Origin: an uncultured Collinsella sp.
GTDB taxonomy: Bacteria; Actinomycetota; Coriobacteriia; Coriobacteriales; Coriobacteriaceae
Direction: 5' to 3'
Length of the DNA stretch: 64,000 nucleotides
Assembly: GCA_900543605.1 (NCBI GenBank)
Contig: UQSK01000003.1
Location: 1-64,000, forward strand
The position numbers were made by a program, and so were the translations under genes. Positions 54,099 to 62,455 of this stretch are shown here, one piece after another. The notes under the pieces are model-generated. The model had not been told where the DNA came from and made no database searches. It saw only the letters and a program-made list of their open reading frames with translations. Position 1 is the first letter of the stretch. Every line of letters begins with the position of its first letter.

Positions 54099-54971
54099 GT
54101 GAACCGCGATTTCGCTTCATCGCTCATCCAGCTCAATAACACGTTCTATCGCGAGCACTCCTCCTCCTTCTCCGATACGCGCCAGGCCCCGTGGCCCGGC
54201 TGGGTGCGCACCATGGACATTGCGCTCGAACAGCTCGACGTCGCCACGATTGAGCATCCCGTCCGCGTCTTCGATCTTGCCTGCGGCAATATGCGATTCG
54301 AGAACTTTGCCGCCGGCGGCGCACTTGCCGCCAAGGGCGTCGACGGCGCAAACCCCTCGGCAGATGCCAGCTGCCCGTTTGAGTTCTATGGCGTCGACTC
54401 GTGCCAAGACCTGGCCATCGATGCTCGCGGCCACGCCCTGCGCATTCCCAACCTGCACTTCCAGGAACTCGACGTGCTCGACGCCCTTATGAAGCTCAAC
54501 CCCGCCGAGACGCCCGACGTGCTTTTCGACGCCCCGCTCGCCGACATCTCGGTCTGCTTTGGCTTTATGCACCACGTGCCGTCGTGCGAGTACCGCGTGC
54601 GCGTGCTCGACGCCCTGGTGCGGCAGACGCGCCCGGGCGGTATCATCGCCATCAGCTTTTGGGAGTTTATGAACGACGAGCGCATGGCGCGCAAGGCCGT
54701 TCGCGCCGAGGCCCGTGCCGAGCTCACCCCGCCGTTTGAGGGTTACGATTCCGCGCAGTTTGAAGCCGGCGACCACCTCATTGGCTGGCAAAACGACCGC
54801 CACGCCTACCGCTATTGCCATCACTTTGACGACCAGCAGATCACCGACCTGGTGCGCGGCGTCCGTACGTTCTACAAGAGCGGCGAGGTCCCCGTGCGCG
54901 AGCTTGAGCGCTTCCATGCCGACGGTCGCAGCGGCGAGCTCAACCGCTATGTGATTCTCAAGCGCCTGTAG
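54099..54971 (+). CDS. Class I SAM-dependent methyltransferase
   Basis: A 290-residue methyltransferase with motif I VFDLACGNMRF and the later GFMHHVPS and RPGGIIAISFWEF segments. The HHVPS-RPGG pattern resembles Trm9/ALKBH8-type tRNA wobble-uridine methyltransferases, the enzymes that act after Elp3, but generic small-molecule methyltransferases look similar. The start is a GTG with GGAGGGAG nine bases upstream; the frame is open 45 codons further without similarity. It lies 117 bases before trmB. Confidence 0.78.
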   Translation: MNRDFASSLIQLNNTFYREHSSSFSDTRQAPWPGWVRTMDIALEQLDVATIEHPVRVFDLACGNMRFENFAAGGALAAKGVDGANPSADASCPFEFYGVDSCQDLAIDARGHALRIPNLHFQELDVLDALMKLNPAETPDVLFDAPLADISVCFGFMHHVPSCEYRVRVLDALVRQTRPGGIIAISFWEFMNDERMARKAVRAEARAELTPPFEGYDSAQFEAGDHLIGWQNDRHAYRYCHHFDDQQITDLVRGVRTFYKSGEVPVRELERFHADGRSGELNRYVILKRL

Positions 54972-55088
54972 GCATCGGCGACTTGCCGCCGAGCCGCGCC
55001 GCATCTTTCGGGCACATCGTGCCCGCCCCTTCCAACCCATTACCGGAACATGCAGTTATGCGTTCCATATTTATGACCAAGGAGCCTC

Positions 55089-55928
55089 ATGGGAGCCGTC
55101 CACGTTCGCACGCCTAAGAACTTTGTGCTCGAGGAGCGCCTGGAGCGCTACACCGATGCGATTGAGACGAACCCCGAGGCCTATGCCGGAGATTGGCGCG
55201 GGGCCTGTGCGCCCGTAGACAGCAAGCCTTTCGAACACCTTCACCTGGATCTTGGCTGCGGCAAGGGAACGTACCTTGTAGAGCGCGCGGCCCACGAGCC
55301 AAACACGCTCTTTATCGGCATGGACCAAGAGCCCATCTGCATCGCCTATGCCGCACAGAAAATCTGCGAGCAGGAACTGGCCAACGCACTCGTCCTGCCC
55401 CGAGGCGCCGCATCGCTGCCACAGCTGTTTGCCGCAGGCGAGCTCGATGCCATCACCATCAACTTTCCCACGCCGCAGCCCAAGGCCAAGTACGCCAAAA
55501 AACGACTCGTCCATGTCGACCATCTGATGCTCTACCGCCCGCTCTTTTCAGCCGGCGCTACCGTCACGCTGCGCACCGACAGCAAGCCGTTGCGCGATTA
55601 CGCCCTGGGACAGTTTGCCGCGGCAGGCTACGACACGCTTTGGGTAAGTGACGACGTCCGCCGCGACCATCCCGAGCATCCCGAGACCGAATATGAATGC
55701 CGCACGCGCGAGATGGGTGCCGTCGTCTATGGCATTTGCGCCACACCCGGCGCGCGGCCTAGCGATGAACAGCTCGCGGCGGGCCACGAGCAGGAGCAGA
55801 GCCTTGCCTGCTACCTGCCCGACAACCTCGATGAGCTCACCTATGTACCTCTGGGCATGGAAGAGGCCGTCGAGAACTTTAGAAACCGCGCCCGCAAAGG
55901 CAAGAAGCGCCTGCCGCAAGAGTCCTAG
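55089..55928 (+). CDS. trmB: tRNA (guanine-N7)-methyltransferase TrmB
   Basis: Methylates G46 of tRNA to m7G. The 279 residues contain the SAM site HLDLGCGKGTYL, the family segment ITINFPTPQPKAKYAKKRL and the TDSKPLRDYA region. The canonical DPWPK is here TPQPK, a variation in a normally conserved loop. About 60 extra C-terminal residues end in the basic NRARKGKKRL, which may help bind tRNA. AAGGAG four bases before the ATG supports the start. Confidence 0.88.
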   Translation: MGAVHVRTPKNFVLEERLERYTDAIETNPEAYAGDWRGACAPVDSKPFEHLHLDLGCGKGTYLVERAAHEPNTLFIGMDQEPICIAYAAQKICEQELANALVLPRGAASLPQLFAAGELDAITINFPTPQPKAKYAKKRLVHVDHLMLYRPLFSAGATVTLRTDSKPLRDYALGQFAAAGYDTLWVSDDVRRDHPEHPETEYECRTREMGAVVYGICATPGARPSDEQLAAGHEQEQSLACYLPDNLDELTYVPLGMEEAVENFRNRARKGKKRLPQES

Positions 55929-55993
55929 GGGCTTCTGATGGTCGCGGCGTCAGCAAGCAAGCGCAAATAAGCGCCAGCGAACGGCCCTCAAAC

Positions 55994-56116
55994 CTAAGTG
56001 AGTAGACTTTTTTGCAATAGCCAGGCGCAGCCTGCATGGCGAAACATAAAACCGCAGGTAGAACCCTTGCGCAAAAGCCATGTACTCGCGACATTGCAAA
56101 AAGTCTACTCACTTAG
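55994..56116. repeat. Long inverted repeat, ~24-bp arms, 74-base spacer
   Basis: CTAAGTGAGTAGACTTTTTT and following GCAAT (55994-56018) is complementary to 56093-56116 with a single-base difference in run length. Both arms include a T or A run, so it could terminate transcription from either side between trmB and the helicase gene. No coding potential in the spacer. The 309-base gap 55929-56237 holds nothing else recognised. Confidence 0.92.
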
Positions 56117-56237
56117 CTGGCGACTGCACCAAACGGCTGGGCAGAACGCCCATTTCCTGCATTTTCTCGCGCGCTGGCGCCCCACGCCGCCGCTACGCCA
56201 TAATAGTTGGCGGACAATCGCGAGAGAAAGCAAACAC

Positions 56238-58919
56238 ATGGCACAGACCACGACAGATACCGCCGCCAGCACCGTCTCCGGCGCCGGGGCCGCCAGCTCA
56301 TTCTCGGGCGGCACGGGAACCGAAGCCGAGTTTGGCTCGCTCGGCGCGCTCTCCCCCACCTGGTGGGAGCCCGAGGACGGCAGCGAGCCCGAACCGTGGC
56401 TCACGCCCGATCAGGCCTTCGAACGCTTCTTTGAATGGACGAGCGATCGCGGCATTGAGCTGTGGAATCACCAAGAAGAGGCCCTCATGGACCTGGCTGC
56501 CGGCGATCACGTCATCTTAGGCACACCGACCGGATCGGGCAAGTCGCTTGTCGCGCTGGGCATGCTCTTTATGGGCATGGCACAGGGCAAGCGCTGCTAC
56601 TACACGGCTCCTATCAAGGCTCTGGTCAGCGAGAAGTTTTTCGACCTGGTGCAGGTGCTCGGCCGCGATAACGTCGGTATGATCACCGGCGACACGCATA
56701 TCAACACCAAGGCGCCCGTCATCTGCTGCACGGCAGAGATCCTTGCCAACGACGCACTGCGCGAGGGCGAAGATGCCGACGTGGGCTGCGTGGCCATGGA
56801 CGAGTTCCACTACTTTGCCGACCCCGACCGCGGTTGGGCCTGGCAGGTGCCGCTGCTCACCCTGCCCCACACGCAATTCATGCTCATGAGCGCTACGCTC
56901 GGCGATGTCACCGCGATCGCTGCCTCGCTTAAGGAACACACCGGCGCTACCTGCGACCTAGTTGTCGACGCCCCGCGTCCTGTTCCGCTGAGCTACGACT
57001 ATGTGACGACCTCCCTCGAGGGCACCGTCGAGCTCGCCATGCGCCGCGGCGAGGCCCCGCTCTATATCGTGCACTTTAGCCAGGATGCCGCCCTTGCGAC
57101 GGCACAATCGCTCGCCAATTTTGGCATCGCCAGCAAGGAGCAGCGCGAGGCCATCAAGGAGGCGGCCAAGGGCACGAGCTTCTCGACGGCCTTCGGCAAG
57201 ACCCTCAAGCGCTTGCTCGGCTGCGGCGTCGGCGTGCACCATGCTGGCATGTTGCCGCGCTATCGCCTGCTGGTCGAGCGCTTGGCGCAGCAGGGTCTGC
57301 TGCCCGTCATCTGCGGCACCGATACGCTCGGCGTCGGCATCAACGTACCCATCCACACCGTGGTGCTCACCGCGCTCACCAAGTTCGATGGCTACAAGAT
57401 GCGTCGTCTGCGCGCCCGCGAGTTCCACCAGATTGCCGGTCGCGCCGGCCGCTCGGGCTTTGATACCGAGGGCATGGTGATTGCCGAGGCACCCGAGCAC
57501 GAGATCGAGAATGCCAAGCTTATGGCCAAGGCGGGCGACGACCCCAAAAAACTCCGTAAGATTAAAAAGAAAAAGGCCCCCGAGGGCTTTGTCACCTGGA
57601 ACAAGCAGACCTTTGAGCGCCTGATTGAGACGCAGCCCGAGACGCTCAAGCCGCGCCTGCGCATCACGCACTCCATGGTGATTAGCGTGGTCGAGCAGGG
57701 CGGCGATGCCCGAGCCCGCGTACACGACCTCATCGAGACGAGCCTGCAGACTCCCGAGGAAAAGGCCAAGCTCGAGGTTCGCGCCGACGAAATCTTCGCC
57801 ACGCTCATCGATTCCGGCGTCGTCGTTCGCACCGAGGCGCCGCCCGCGCCTGACGCCCCGGCTGACGCCGCACCAGACATCGATTATGCGCTGACGGTCG
57901 ATCTACCCGAGGACTTCGCGCTCGATCAGCCACTCTCGCCGTTCTTGCTTGCCGCATTGGAACTGCTCGACCCCGAGAGCGAGACCTATACCATGGATCT
58001 GATCTCGATGGTCGAGGCAACGCTCGAGGACCCCAAGCAAGTGCTGCGCGCACAGGAGCGCGCCGCGCGCGACCGCGCGATGGCCGAAATGAAGGCCGAC
58101 GGCGTCGACTATGAGGAGCGTCTGGAGCGCATTCAGGACGTCACGTACGAAAAGCCGCTCGAGGATTTGCTCGACGCCGCCTTTGACAAGTACTGCCAGG
58201 AAGTGCCTTGGGCAAACGACTACCAGCTCTCTCCCAAGAGCGTCCTGCGCGATATGCTGGAAAGCGCGAGCGATTTTAAGGGTTACATTCAAAAGCTCGG
58301 CATCGCCCGCTCCGAGGGCATTTTACTGCGCTACCTGGCAGAGGCCTACCGTTCACTCGACCGTACCGTGCCCATCGAGAAGCGCGACGAGCGCCTGCGC
58401 GACATTATCTCGTGGCTGGGCTTTGTGGTGCGCTCGGTGGACTCGAGCCTGGTGGACGAGTGGGAGAACGCCGGCAACCCGGCAGCCCTCGATGCTGCGC
58501 CGCCGCAGGGCATCGACGAGGTCGTGGCGGACCGTCGCGGCTGCACGCTATTGGTGCGCAACGCGCTCTTCCGCCGCGTGACCCTTGCCGCCCGCGAGCA
58601 CGTTCGCGACCTGGGCGAGCTCGACGACGACTGGGGCATGAGCGAGATCCGCTGGCAAAAAACACTCGACGCTTACCACGAGCAGCACGAGGAAATCCTC
58701 ACCGACGGAGATGCCCGCAGCGCCGCGATGTTTTCCATCGACGAGTCCGACGAGAAGACCGCGCACGTATGGCACGTGCACCAGATCTTTGCCGACGAGG
58801 ATGGCGACCACGATTTTGGCATCATGGGCGATGTCGATCTGGACGCCACGCAAGACGGCGGCGAGGTCATCTTCAAAAACTACCGCGTCGGCTTTATCGA
58901 GGACCTGCTCGAGGACTAG
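56238..58919 (+). CDS. DEAD/DEAH helicase with C-terminal DUF3516
   Basis: An 893-residue superfamily 2 helicase related to Ski2-like RNA helicases. Walker A is TPTGSGKS (96-103), the motif II variant is MDEFH (DEFH 188-191), followed by LMSATLGD and the motif VI HQIAGRAGRSG. The C-terminal ~350 residues match the actinobacterial DUF3516 domain (from about AALELLDPES to IISWLGFVV). Probably acts in RNA turnover or ribosome assembly; not shown. The ATG at 56238 has only a weak GAGAG ribosome-binding site. The N-terminal ~35 residues are Ala/Gly/Ser/Thr-rich. Confidence 0.88.
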   Translation: MAQTTTDTAASTVSGAGAASSFSGGTGTEAEFGSLGALSPTWWEPEDGSEPEPWLTPDQAFERFFEWTSDRGIELWNHQEEALMDLAAGDHVILGTPTGSGKSLVALGMLFMGMAQGKRCYYTAPIKALVSEKFFDLVQVLGRDNVGMITGDTHINTKAPVICCTAEILANDALREGEDADVGCVAMDEFHYFADPDRGWAWQVPLLTLPHTQFMLMSATLGDVTAIAASLKEHTGATCDLVVDAPRPVPLSYDYVTTSLEGTVELAMRRGEAPLYIVHFSQDAALATAQSLANFGIASKEQREAIKEAAKGTSFSTAFGKTLKRLLGCGVGVHHAGMLPRYRLLVERLAQQGLLPVICGTDTLGVGINVPIHTVVLTALTKFDGYKMRRLRAREFHQIAGRAGRSGFDTEGMVIAEAPEHEIENAKLMAKAGDDPKKLRKIKKKKAPEGFVTWNKQTFERLIETQPETLKPRLRITHSMVISVVEQGGDARARVHDLIETSLQTPEEKAKLEVRADEIFATLIDSGVVVRTEAPPAPDAPADAAPDIDYALTVDLPEDFALDQPLSPFLLAALELLDPESETYTMDLISMVEATLEDPKQVLRAQERAARDRAMAEMKADGVDYEERLERIQDVTYEKPLEDLLDAAFDKYCQEVPWANDYQLSPKSVLRDMLESASDFKGYIQKLGIARSEGILLRYLAEAYRSLDRTVPIEKRDERLRDIISWLGFVVRSVDSSLVDEWENAGNPAALDAAPPQGIDEVVADRRGCTLLVRNALFRRVTLAAREHVRDLGELDDDWGMSEIRWQKTLDAYHEQHEEILTDGDARSAAMFSIDESDEKTAHVWHVHQIFADEDGDHDFGIMGDVDLDATQDGGEVIFKNYRVGFIEDLLED

Positions 58920-58942
58920 CCGAACATACTGGAACGAAACAA

Positions 58943-58981
58943 GCGGGGCCGTTGGCAATATCGCCAGCGGCCCCGTTTTTG
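58943..58981 (+). terminator. Terminator after DUF3516 helicase
   Basis: CGGGGCCG (58944-58951) pairs with CGGCCCCG (58968-58975), extended by TTGGC/GCCAG, followed by TTTTT. It also lies just beyond the stop of the convergent DUF2130 gene. Confidence 0.93.
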
Positions 58982-58997
58982 CACTATACGCTATGCC

Positions 58998-60755
58998 TTA
59001 CTCGGCATCCTCGACCTCATACGAATCCGCCTCGGCTGGCTCATCGCCCGCGTCTGTTGCACCCTCGCGCGCCTCGTCAAACGCCGCCTTCATGGTCTTG
59101 TTGCCCCAGGTGAGCTTACGAATAGTAAGCTCATCGGCCTTGTTGTGGGCCAGACGCAGATTCTCGGTACTGCGACGCAGATCATCCTTGGTCTTCTCGA
59201 GCTGCTTAATGGCAGCATCAATCTCCTTAATCGCCGACTCGAACTGCTTGCTCGCCAAGTTGTAGTTGCGCGAGAAGCCGTCCTTGAACTTTTCCATCTT
59301 GGCTTCGAAGTTCGTGACGTCGATATTCTGCTGCTTGTACTCCGCTAGCTCCTGCTTATAGCGCAGCGAACCCATGGCGGCGTTGCGCAGCAGCGTGATC
59401 ATGGGAATGAAGAACTGCGGACGGATCACGTACATCTTCTCGAAGCGATAGCTCACGTCCACGATGCCGGCGTTGTAAAGCTCGCTCTCGGGTTCGAGCA
59501 ACGTGCAGAGCACCGCGTACTCGCAGCCCTTTTGGCGGCGATCGTGGTCGAGTTTCTTAAAGAAGTCCTCGTTCTTGTGCTTGGTCGCGGTCTCATCGTT
59601 CTCGTTTTTCATCTCGAACATAATCGAAATGACCTCGTTGCCGCTCGCGTCGCACTCGCGGAAAATGAAGTCGCCCTTGGTGCCCTCGGACGCATCGTTA
59701 TCCTTCTCGAAGTACGCGTTAGGAAATGCCGTCATGCGCAGACGGTTAAACTCGGTCTCGCAGTGCTGCTCGAGCGACTCGCCCACCATCTTGGTGGACA
59801 GGCGGACCTTCATGTCCTTAAGGCGCTCAATCTCTTCGTCCTTGTAGCGAATCAGGTCATCGCTCGCGCGCTTGGCCTGCGCAAGCTCGAGCTCGTGTGC
59901 CGCCTTGGCCTGTTCCTCGCGAGAATCGCGCACCGCCAGCTCGCTCGTCAGTTTGGCACGCGCCTCATCGCGCTCTCGCTCCGCCGCGGCGACCGCCTTC
60001 GATAGGTTCATTTTTGCCATCAGTTCCTGCTCGCGCAGCTGGGCACGCAGGTCCTCGGCCTCTTGCTCGGACTGAGCCTTTGCGGCGGAAAACTTCTCTT
60101 GCACCTTCGCGCGATAGTCAGTAAGCGCGCGCTCGGCCTCGCTGCGAGCGGCATCGAGCTCACGCCGCGACTCTGCCGCGGCAGCGGCAAGCGCCATCTC
60201 CTGGGCCTTGTCCGCCGCGGCGAGCCTGGCCCGCAGCTCGGCAATCTGAGCGTCGCGCGCGGACAGGTCGTTTTGAGCAGCATTGCGTGCCGCCGCCTCG
60301 GCAAGCTTGGCTTCATCATCTTTGCGCCCCAACTGCGCACGCAAATTGTCGATTTCGCGCTGAAGTTCGGCGTTTTCCTTTTGAGCATCGGCACGGGCCT
60401 CAACCGCCGCACGCTGACTTGCGCTCTCGCGCTCTGCGGCAGCGCCCTCGAGCTTGGCGCGCAACTCGGCAAGCTCGGCATCGCGCTTGGCGACTTCTTG
60501 TGCCAGCTGCTGAGCTGCAGCGTTCTTCTGCTCGACAAGCTGAGCATTGCGCTGAGACTCCGCCTTTTGCAAGGCAGCCGTCGAACGCGAGCGCTCAAGC
60601 TCCAGCGCCTGCTCGCCCTCGCGCTGAACTGCCTTCACACGCTCGTCCAGGTCGCGCGAAAACTCGGCATCGCGCACCTGCTTGACGATATCCGCATAGC
60701 CGGATGCATCGACCTTAAATACTTCGCCACAATGCGGGCACTTGATCTCGTTCAT
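58998..60755 (-). CDS. DUF2130 coiled-coil protein with nuclease-like domain
   Basis: A 585-residue protein: a short zinc-ribbon-like N-terminus (IKCPHCGEVF), a very long Ala/Glu/Arg-rich coiled coil (about 25-315), then the DUF2130 domain (about 320-500). That domain has GDFIF (361-365) and FEMKNE with Glu381-Lys383, the pattern of a PD-(D/E)XK nuclease active site. A further coiled region and acidic tail follow. Function is not established; the fold suggests DNA or RNA cleavage held on a long oligomeric stalk. Confidence 0.85.
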   Translation of the reverse strand: MNEIKCPHCGEVFKVDASGYADIVKQVRDAEFSRDLDERVKAVQREGEQALELERSRSTAALQKAESQRNAQLVEQKNAAAQQLAQEVAKRDAELAELRAKLEGAAAERESASQRAAVEARADAQKENAELQREIDNLRAQLGRKDDEAKLAEAAARNAAQNDLSARDAQIAELRARLAAADKAQEMALAAAAAESRRELDAARSEAERALTDYRAKVQEKFSAAKAQSEQEAEDLRAQLREQELMAKMNLSKAVAAAERERDEARAKLTSELAVRDSREEQAKAAHELELAQAKRASDDLIRYKDEEIERLKDMKVRLSTKMVGESLEQHCETEFNRLRMTAFPNAYFEKDNDASEGTKGDFIFRECDASGNEVISIMFEMKNENDETATKHKNEDFFKKLDHDRRQKGCEYAVLCTLLEPESELYNAGIVDVSYRFEKMYVIRPQFFIPMITLLRNAAMGSLRYKQELAEYKQQNIDVTNFEAKMEKFKDGFSRNYNLASKQFESAIKEIDAAIKQLEKTKDDLRRSTENLRLAHNKADELTIRKLTWGNKTMKAAFDEAREGATDAGDEPAEADSYEVEDAE

Positions 60756-60813
60756 AGCAGCTCCTCGATGGACGCAAATTTCAACCGCCTACACTCTACC
60801 GCGCCGCACGGAC

Positions 60814-60848
60814 AAAAAAGGCGCCGCCGCCATAATGGCAACGGCGCC
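60814..60848 (-). terminator. Terminator after metallophosphoesterase gene
   Basis: GGCGCCG (60842-60848 on minus) pairs with CGGCGCC (60820-60826), extended by inner pairs, then TTTTTT. It ends the minus-strand unit from the HIRAN gene onward. Confidence 0.9.
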
Positions 60849-60849
60849 A

Positions 60850-60888
60850 GAACCACCACAAAGGTGCCTGTCCCCTTTGTGGTGGTTC
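60850..60888. repeat. 15-bp perfect palindrome with GGGACAGG-type loop
   Basis: GAACCACCACAAAGG (60850-60864) is the exact reverse complement of 60874-60888; the loop on the minus strand is GGACAGGCA. It lies directly beside the terminator above and five bases from the metallophosphoesterase stop. Confidence 0.92.
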
Positions 60889-60893
60889 GAGAA

Positions 60894-61439
60894 TTACAGT
60901 CCAAAATAGCCGAGGATTTGATCACGACTTACGGGCTTGTAGTCATTGGCGTCGAGGCCCACATCGTAGCGGTAAATGGGGCGCTCGCGATCGCGGTTGC
61001 GTGCGTTGGTGCGGTCACCCCTGCTGTGGATATGCCCATGCAGCATAATGGCGCCACGTGCCTTGCCGTTCCAGCTGAGCATGGGGTAGTGGCTCATCAC
61101 CAGACGATGACCCTTGGCATAGCCGGGAGCAATCTCCAGGTAATCGCGCACGTCTTCCCAAATCTGCGGTACGTCGGAATCTTCCCAGTCGCCGTCATGG
61201 TTACCGCGGATGAGCGTCACATTCTTGCATTCGATACGCTCGCGCAGGCGCACCGCCTCCGCCATGGGCAAGCGATACGTAAAGTCTCCCAGGATATAGA
61301 GGCGGTCGTCCGCAGCCACGCACTCATTGATGGCATCGATGACCTTGCGGTTCATCTCCTCGACCGAATCAAACGGCCGATCCATGTCGTGCAAGATATT
61401 CGTATCGCCCAGGTGCAGGTCGGCGGTAAACCACATCAT
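60894..61439 (-). CDS. Calcineurin-like metallophosphoesterase
   Basis: A 181-residue phosphoesterase with all metal motifs: DLHLGD (Asp7, His9), ILGDF, RGNHDG, SHYP and HGHIHS. The small size and TADLHLGDTNIL start match the uncharacterised YfcE-like/metallophosphatase group acting on phosphodiesters or phosphoprotein. The ATG at 61439 has GAGG nine bases upstream and begins at the family N-terminus; another ATG lies five codons earlier. It follows the small acidic gene by 66 bases. Confidence 0.87.
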   Translation of the reverse strand: MMWFTADLHLGDTNILHDMDRPFDSVEEMNRKVIDAINECVAADDRLYILGDFTYRLPMAEAVRLRERIECKNVTLIRGNHDGDWEDSDVPQIWEDVRDYLEIAPGYAKGHRLVMSHYPMLSWNGKARGAIMLHGHIHSRGDRTNARNRDRERPIYRYDVGLDANDYKPVSRDQILGYFGL

Positions 61440-61505
61440 CGTCTGTGTCCTCATTTCGCAACGCGTCTAACACGTGCCTAGTATACAGACGCTCTGGCGC
61501 GTCGG

Positions 61506-61685
61506 TTAGCCAAAGAGCCCGCCGAACAGACCTCGACGGCGTTTGTCTTGCTTTTTCGAAGCGTCATCCTGAGTTTTCTTATCCCGCCGCTTCTTACGGT
61601 CCCGCTCCAGCTCATCGTCATCGAGCAACAGGTCCCACTCAAACGGATCATCCGTCAAATCGAACAGGTCATCGTCGTCAAACAT
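61506..61685 (-). CDS. Small acidic-then-basic protein
   Basis: A 59-residue protein with a strongly acidic first half (MFDDDDLFDLTDDPFEW) and a basic second half (RKKRRDKK, then KRRRGLFGGLFG). GGGAGG five bases before the ATG and its place 18 bases after the HIRAN stop support a real gene. No family recognised. The charge layout suggests a nucleic-acid- or protein-binding adaptor; speculative. Confidence 0.72.
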   Translation of the reverse strand: MFDDDDLFDLTDDPFEWDLLLDDDELERDRKKRRDKKTQDDASKKQDKRRRGLFGGLFG

Positions 61686-61703
61686 GGCCGCCTCCCTTAC
61701 CGA

Positions 61704-62030
61704 TTAGCGAGCATCCACCACGTAGAGTCCAACGCGCACCTGATGCCACGGGCTGCGTTCGGGAGCAACCTGTTGCACGCGGGCCTCAAATACGTCCTCA
61801 TGGCCGTAATACATCATCAAGGACAGCGGGCCGACCTCGTTTCCCGGGATATAGCCAAGTTTGGTGTTGCCGTAGTAGATTGCAACCGCCTCGGGATCAT
61901 GGGGATTATCGCGCTCGGCGCACAGCGTCAGCTTATCGCCCGCTTTAAGATCGCCTAGGACCAAAGCGCCGTCGGCATATTGAAATCCTGCGATGTGAAA
62001 CGACAGAAGAACACGTGAAGGCTCGTACAT
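61704..62030 (-). CDS. HIRAN-domain protein
   Basis: A 108-residue protein that is essentially one HIRAN domain: FHIAGFQYADG, then the hallmark LCAERDNPHDPEAVAIYY and KLGYIPGNEV. HIRAN binds 3' ends of single-stranded DNA in eukaryotic HLTF and occurs in bacterial DNA-repair and defence contexts, often as a stand-alone domain. It is first in the unit HIRAN-small acidic protein-metallophosphoesterase, all closely spaced. Confidence 0.85.
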   Translation of the reverse strand: MYEPSRVLLSFHIAGFQYADGALVLGDLKAGDKLTLCAERDNPHDPEAVAIYYGNTKLGYIPGNEVGPLSLMMYYGHEDVFEARVQQVAPERSPWHQVRVGLYVVDAR

Positions 62031-62266
62031 AGCAGCTCCTCTAACGGCCGGATAAACCGGTGTGTAACCTTATTGAGAAGTCTACGGTCCCGTGCGGACA
62101 CAAATACATCCTGTCTGCGTCCTTCAATCGTTTGCCTCAACGCTTGCGCGACAGAACGCTTGCAGATAAGATAGGAACACGGATGGCACCCGTTGCCGCG
62201 GGTCTTGCCAACTCCGATACACGTTTTCATCGTGAGAAGTGGCCGTCTTCGCTTACGCGGGGGCGG

Positions 62267-62350
62267 CTATTTCATTCGGCCGATAAACAGACCGAGTTCG
62301 ATAGCCGCAATCAACAACGCCAATAACGAAATAACGTCGCTTACGTTCAT
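62267..62350 (-). CDS. 27-residue hydrophobic peptide, candidate type I toxin
   Basis: Sequence begins MNVSDVISLLALLIAAIELG and ends FIGRMK: one membrane helix with a short charged tail, typical of holin-like type I toxins. AGAAGG eight bases before the ATG supports translation. Beyond the stop the minus strand continues TAGCCGCCCCCGCG with CGGC about 20 bases later, similar to the stem found after such toxin genes. A convergent antisense RNA would be expected on the plus strand from about 62100; no promoter was proven. The 62031-62266 stretch has no other gene. Confidence 0.6.
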   Translation of the reverse strand: MNVSDVISLLALLIAAIELGLFIGRMK

Positions 62351-62407
62351 ACCAAATCCCTTCTAAAGGGAGTTGGCCCATCCGTGCTCCATAACAGTAG
62401 TCTAACG

Positions 62408-62447
62408 CAAAATGCAGGTAATAGGAACACTTGTTCGTATTACCTGC
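62408..62447 (-). terminator. Terminator after aldehyde dehydrogenase
   Basis: GCAGGTAATA (62414-62423) pairs with TATTACCTGC (62438-62447), with an inner GAACA/TGTTC; ATTTT follows on the minus strand. It lies nine bases beyond the stop. Confidence 0.88.
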
Positions 62448-62455
62448 GCCCTTTT

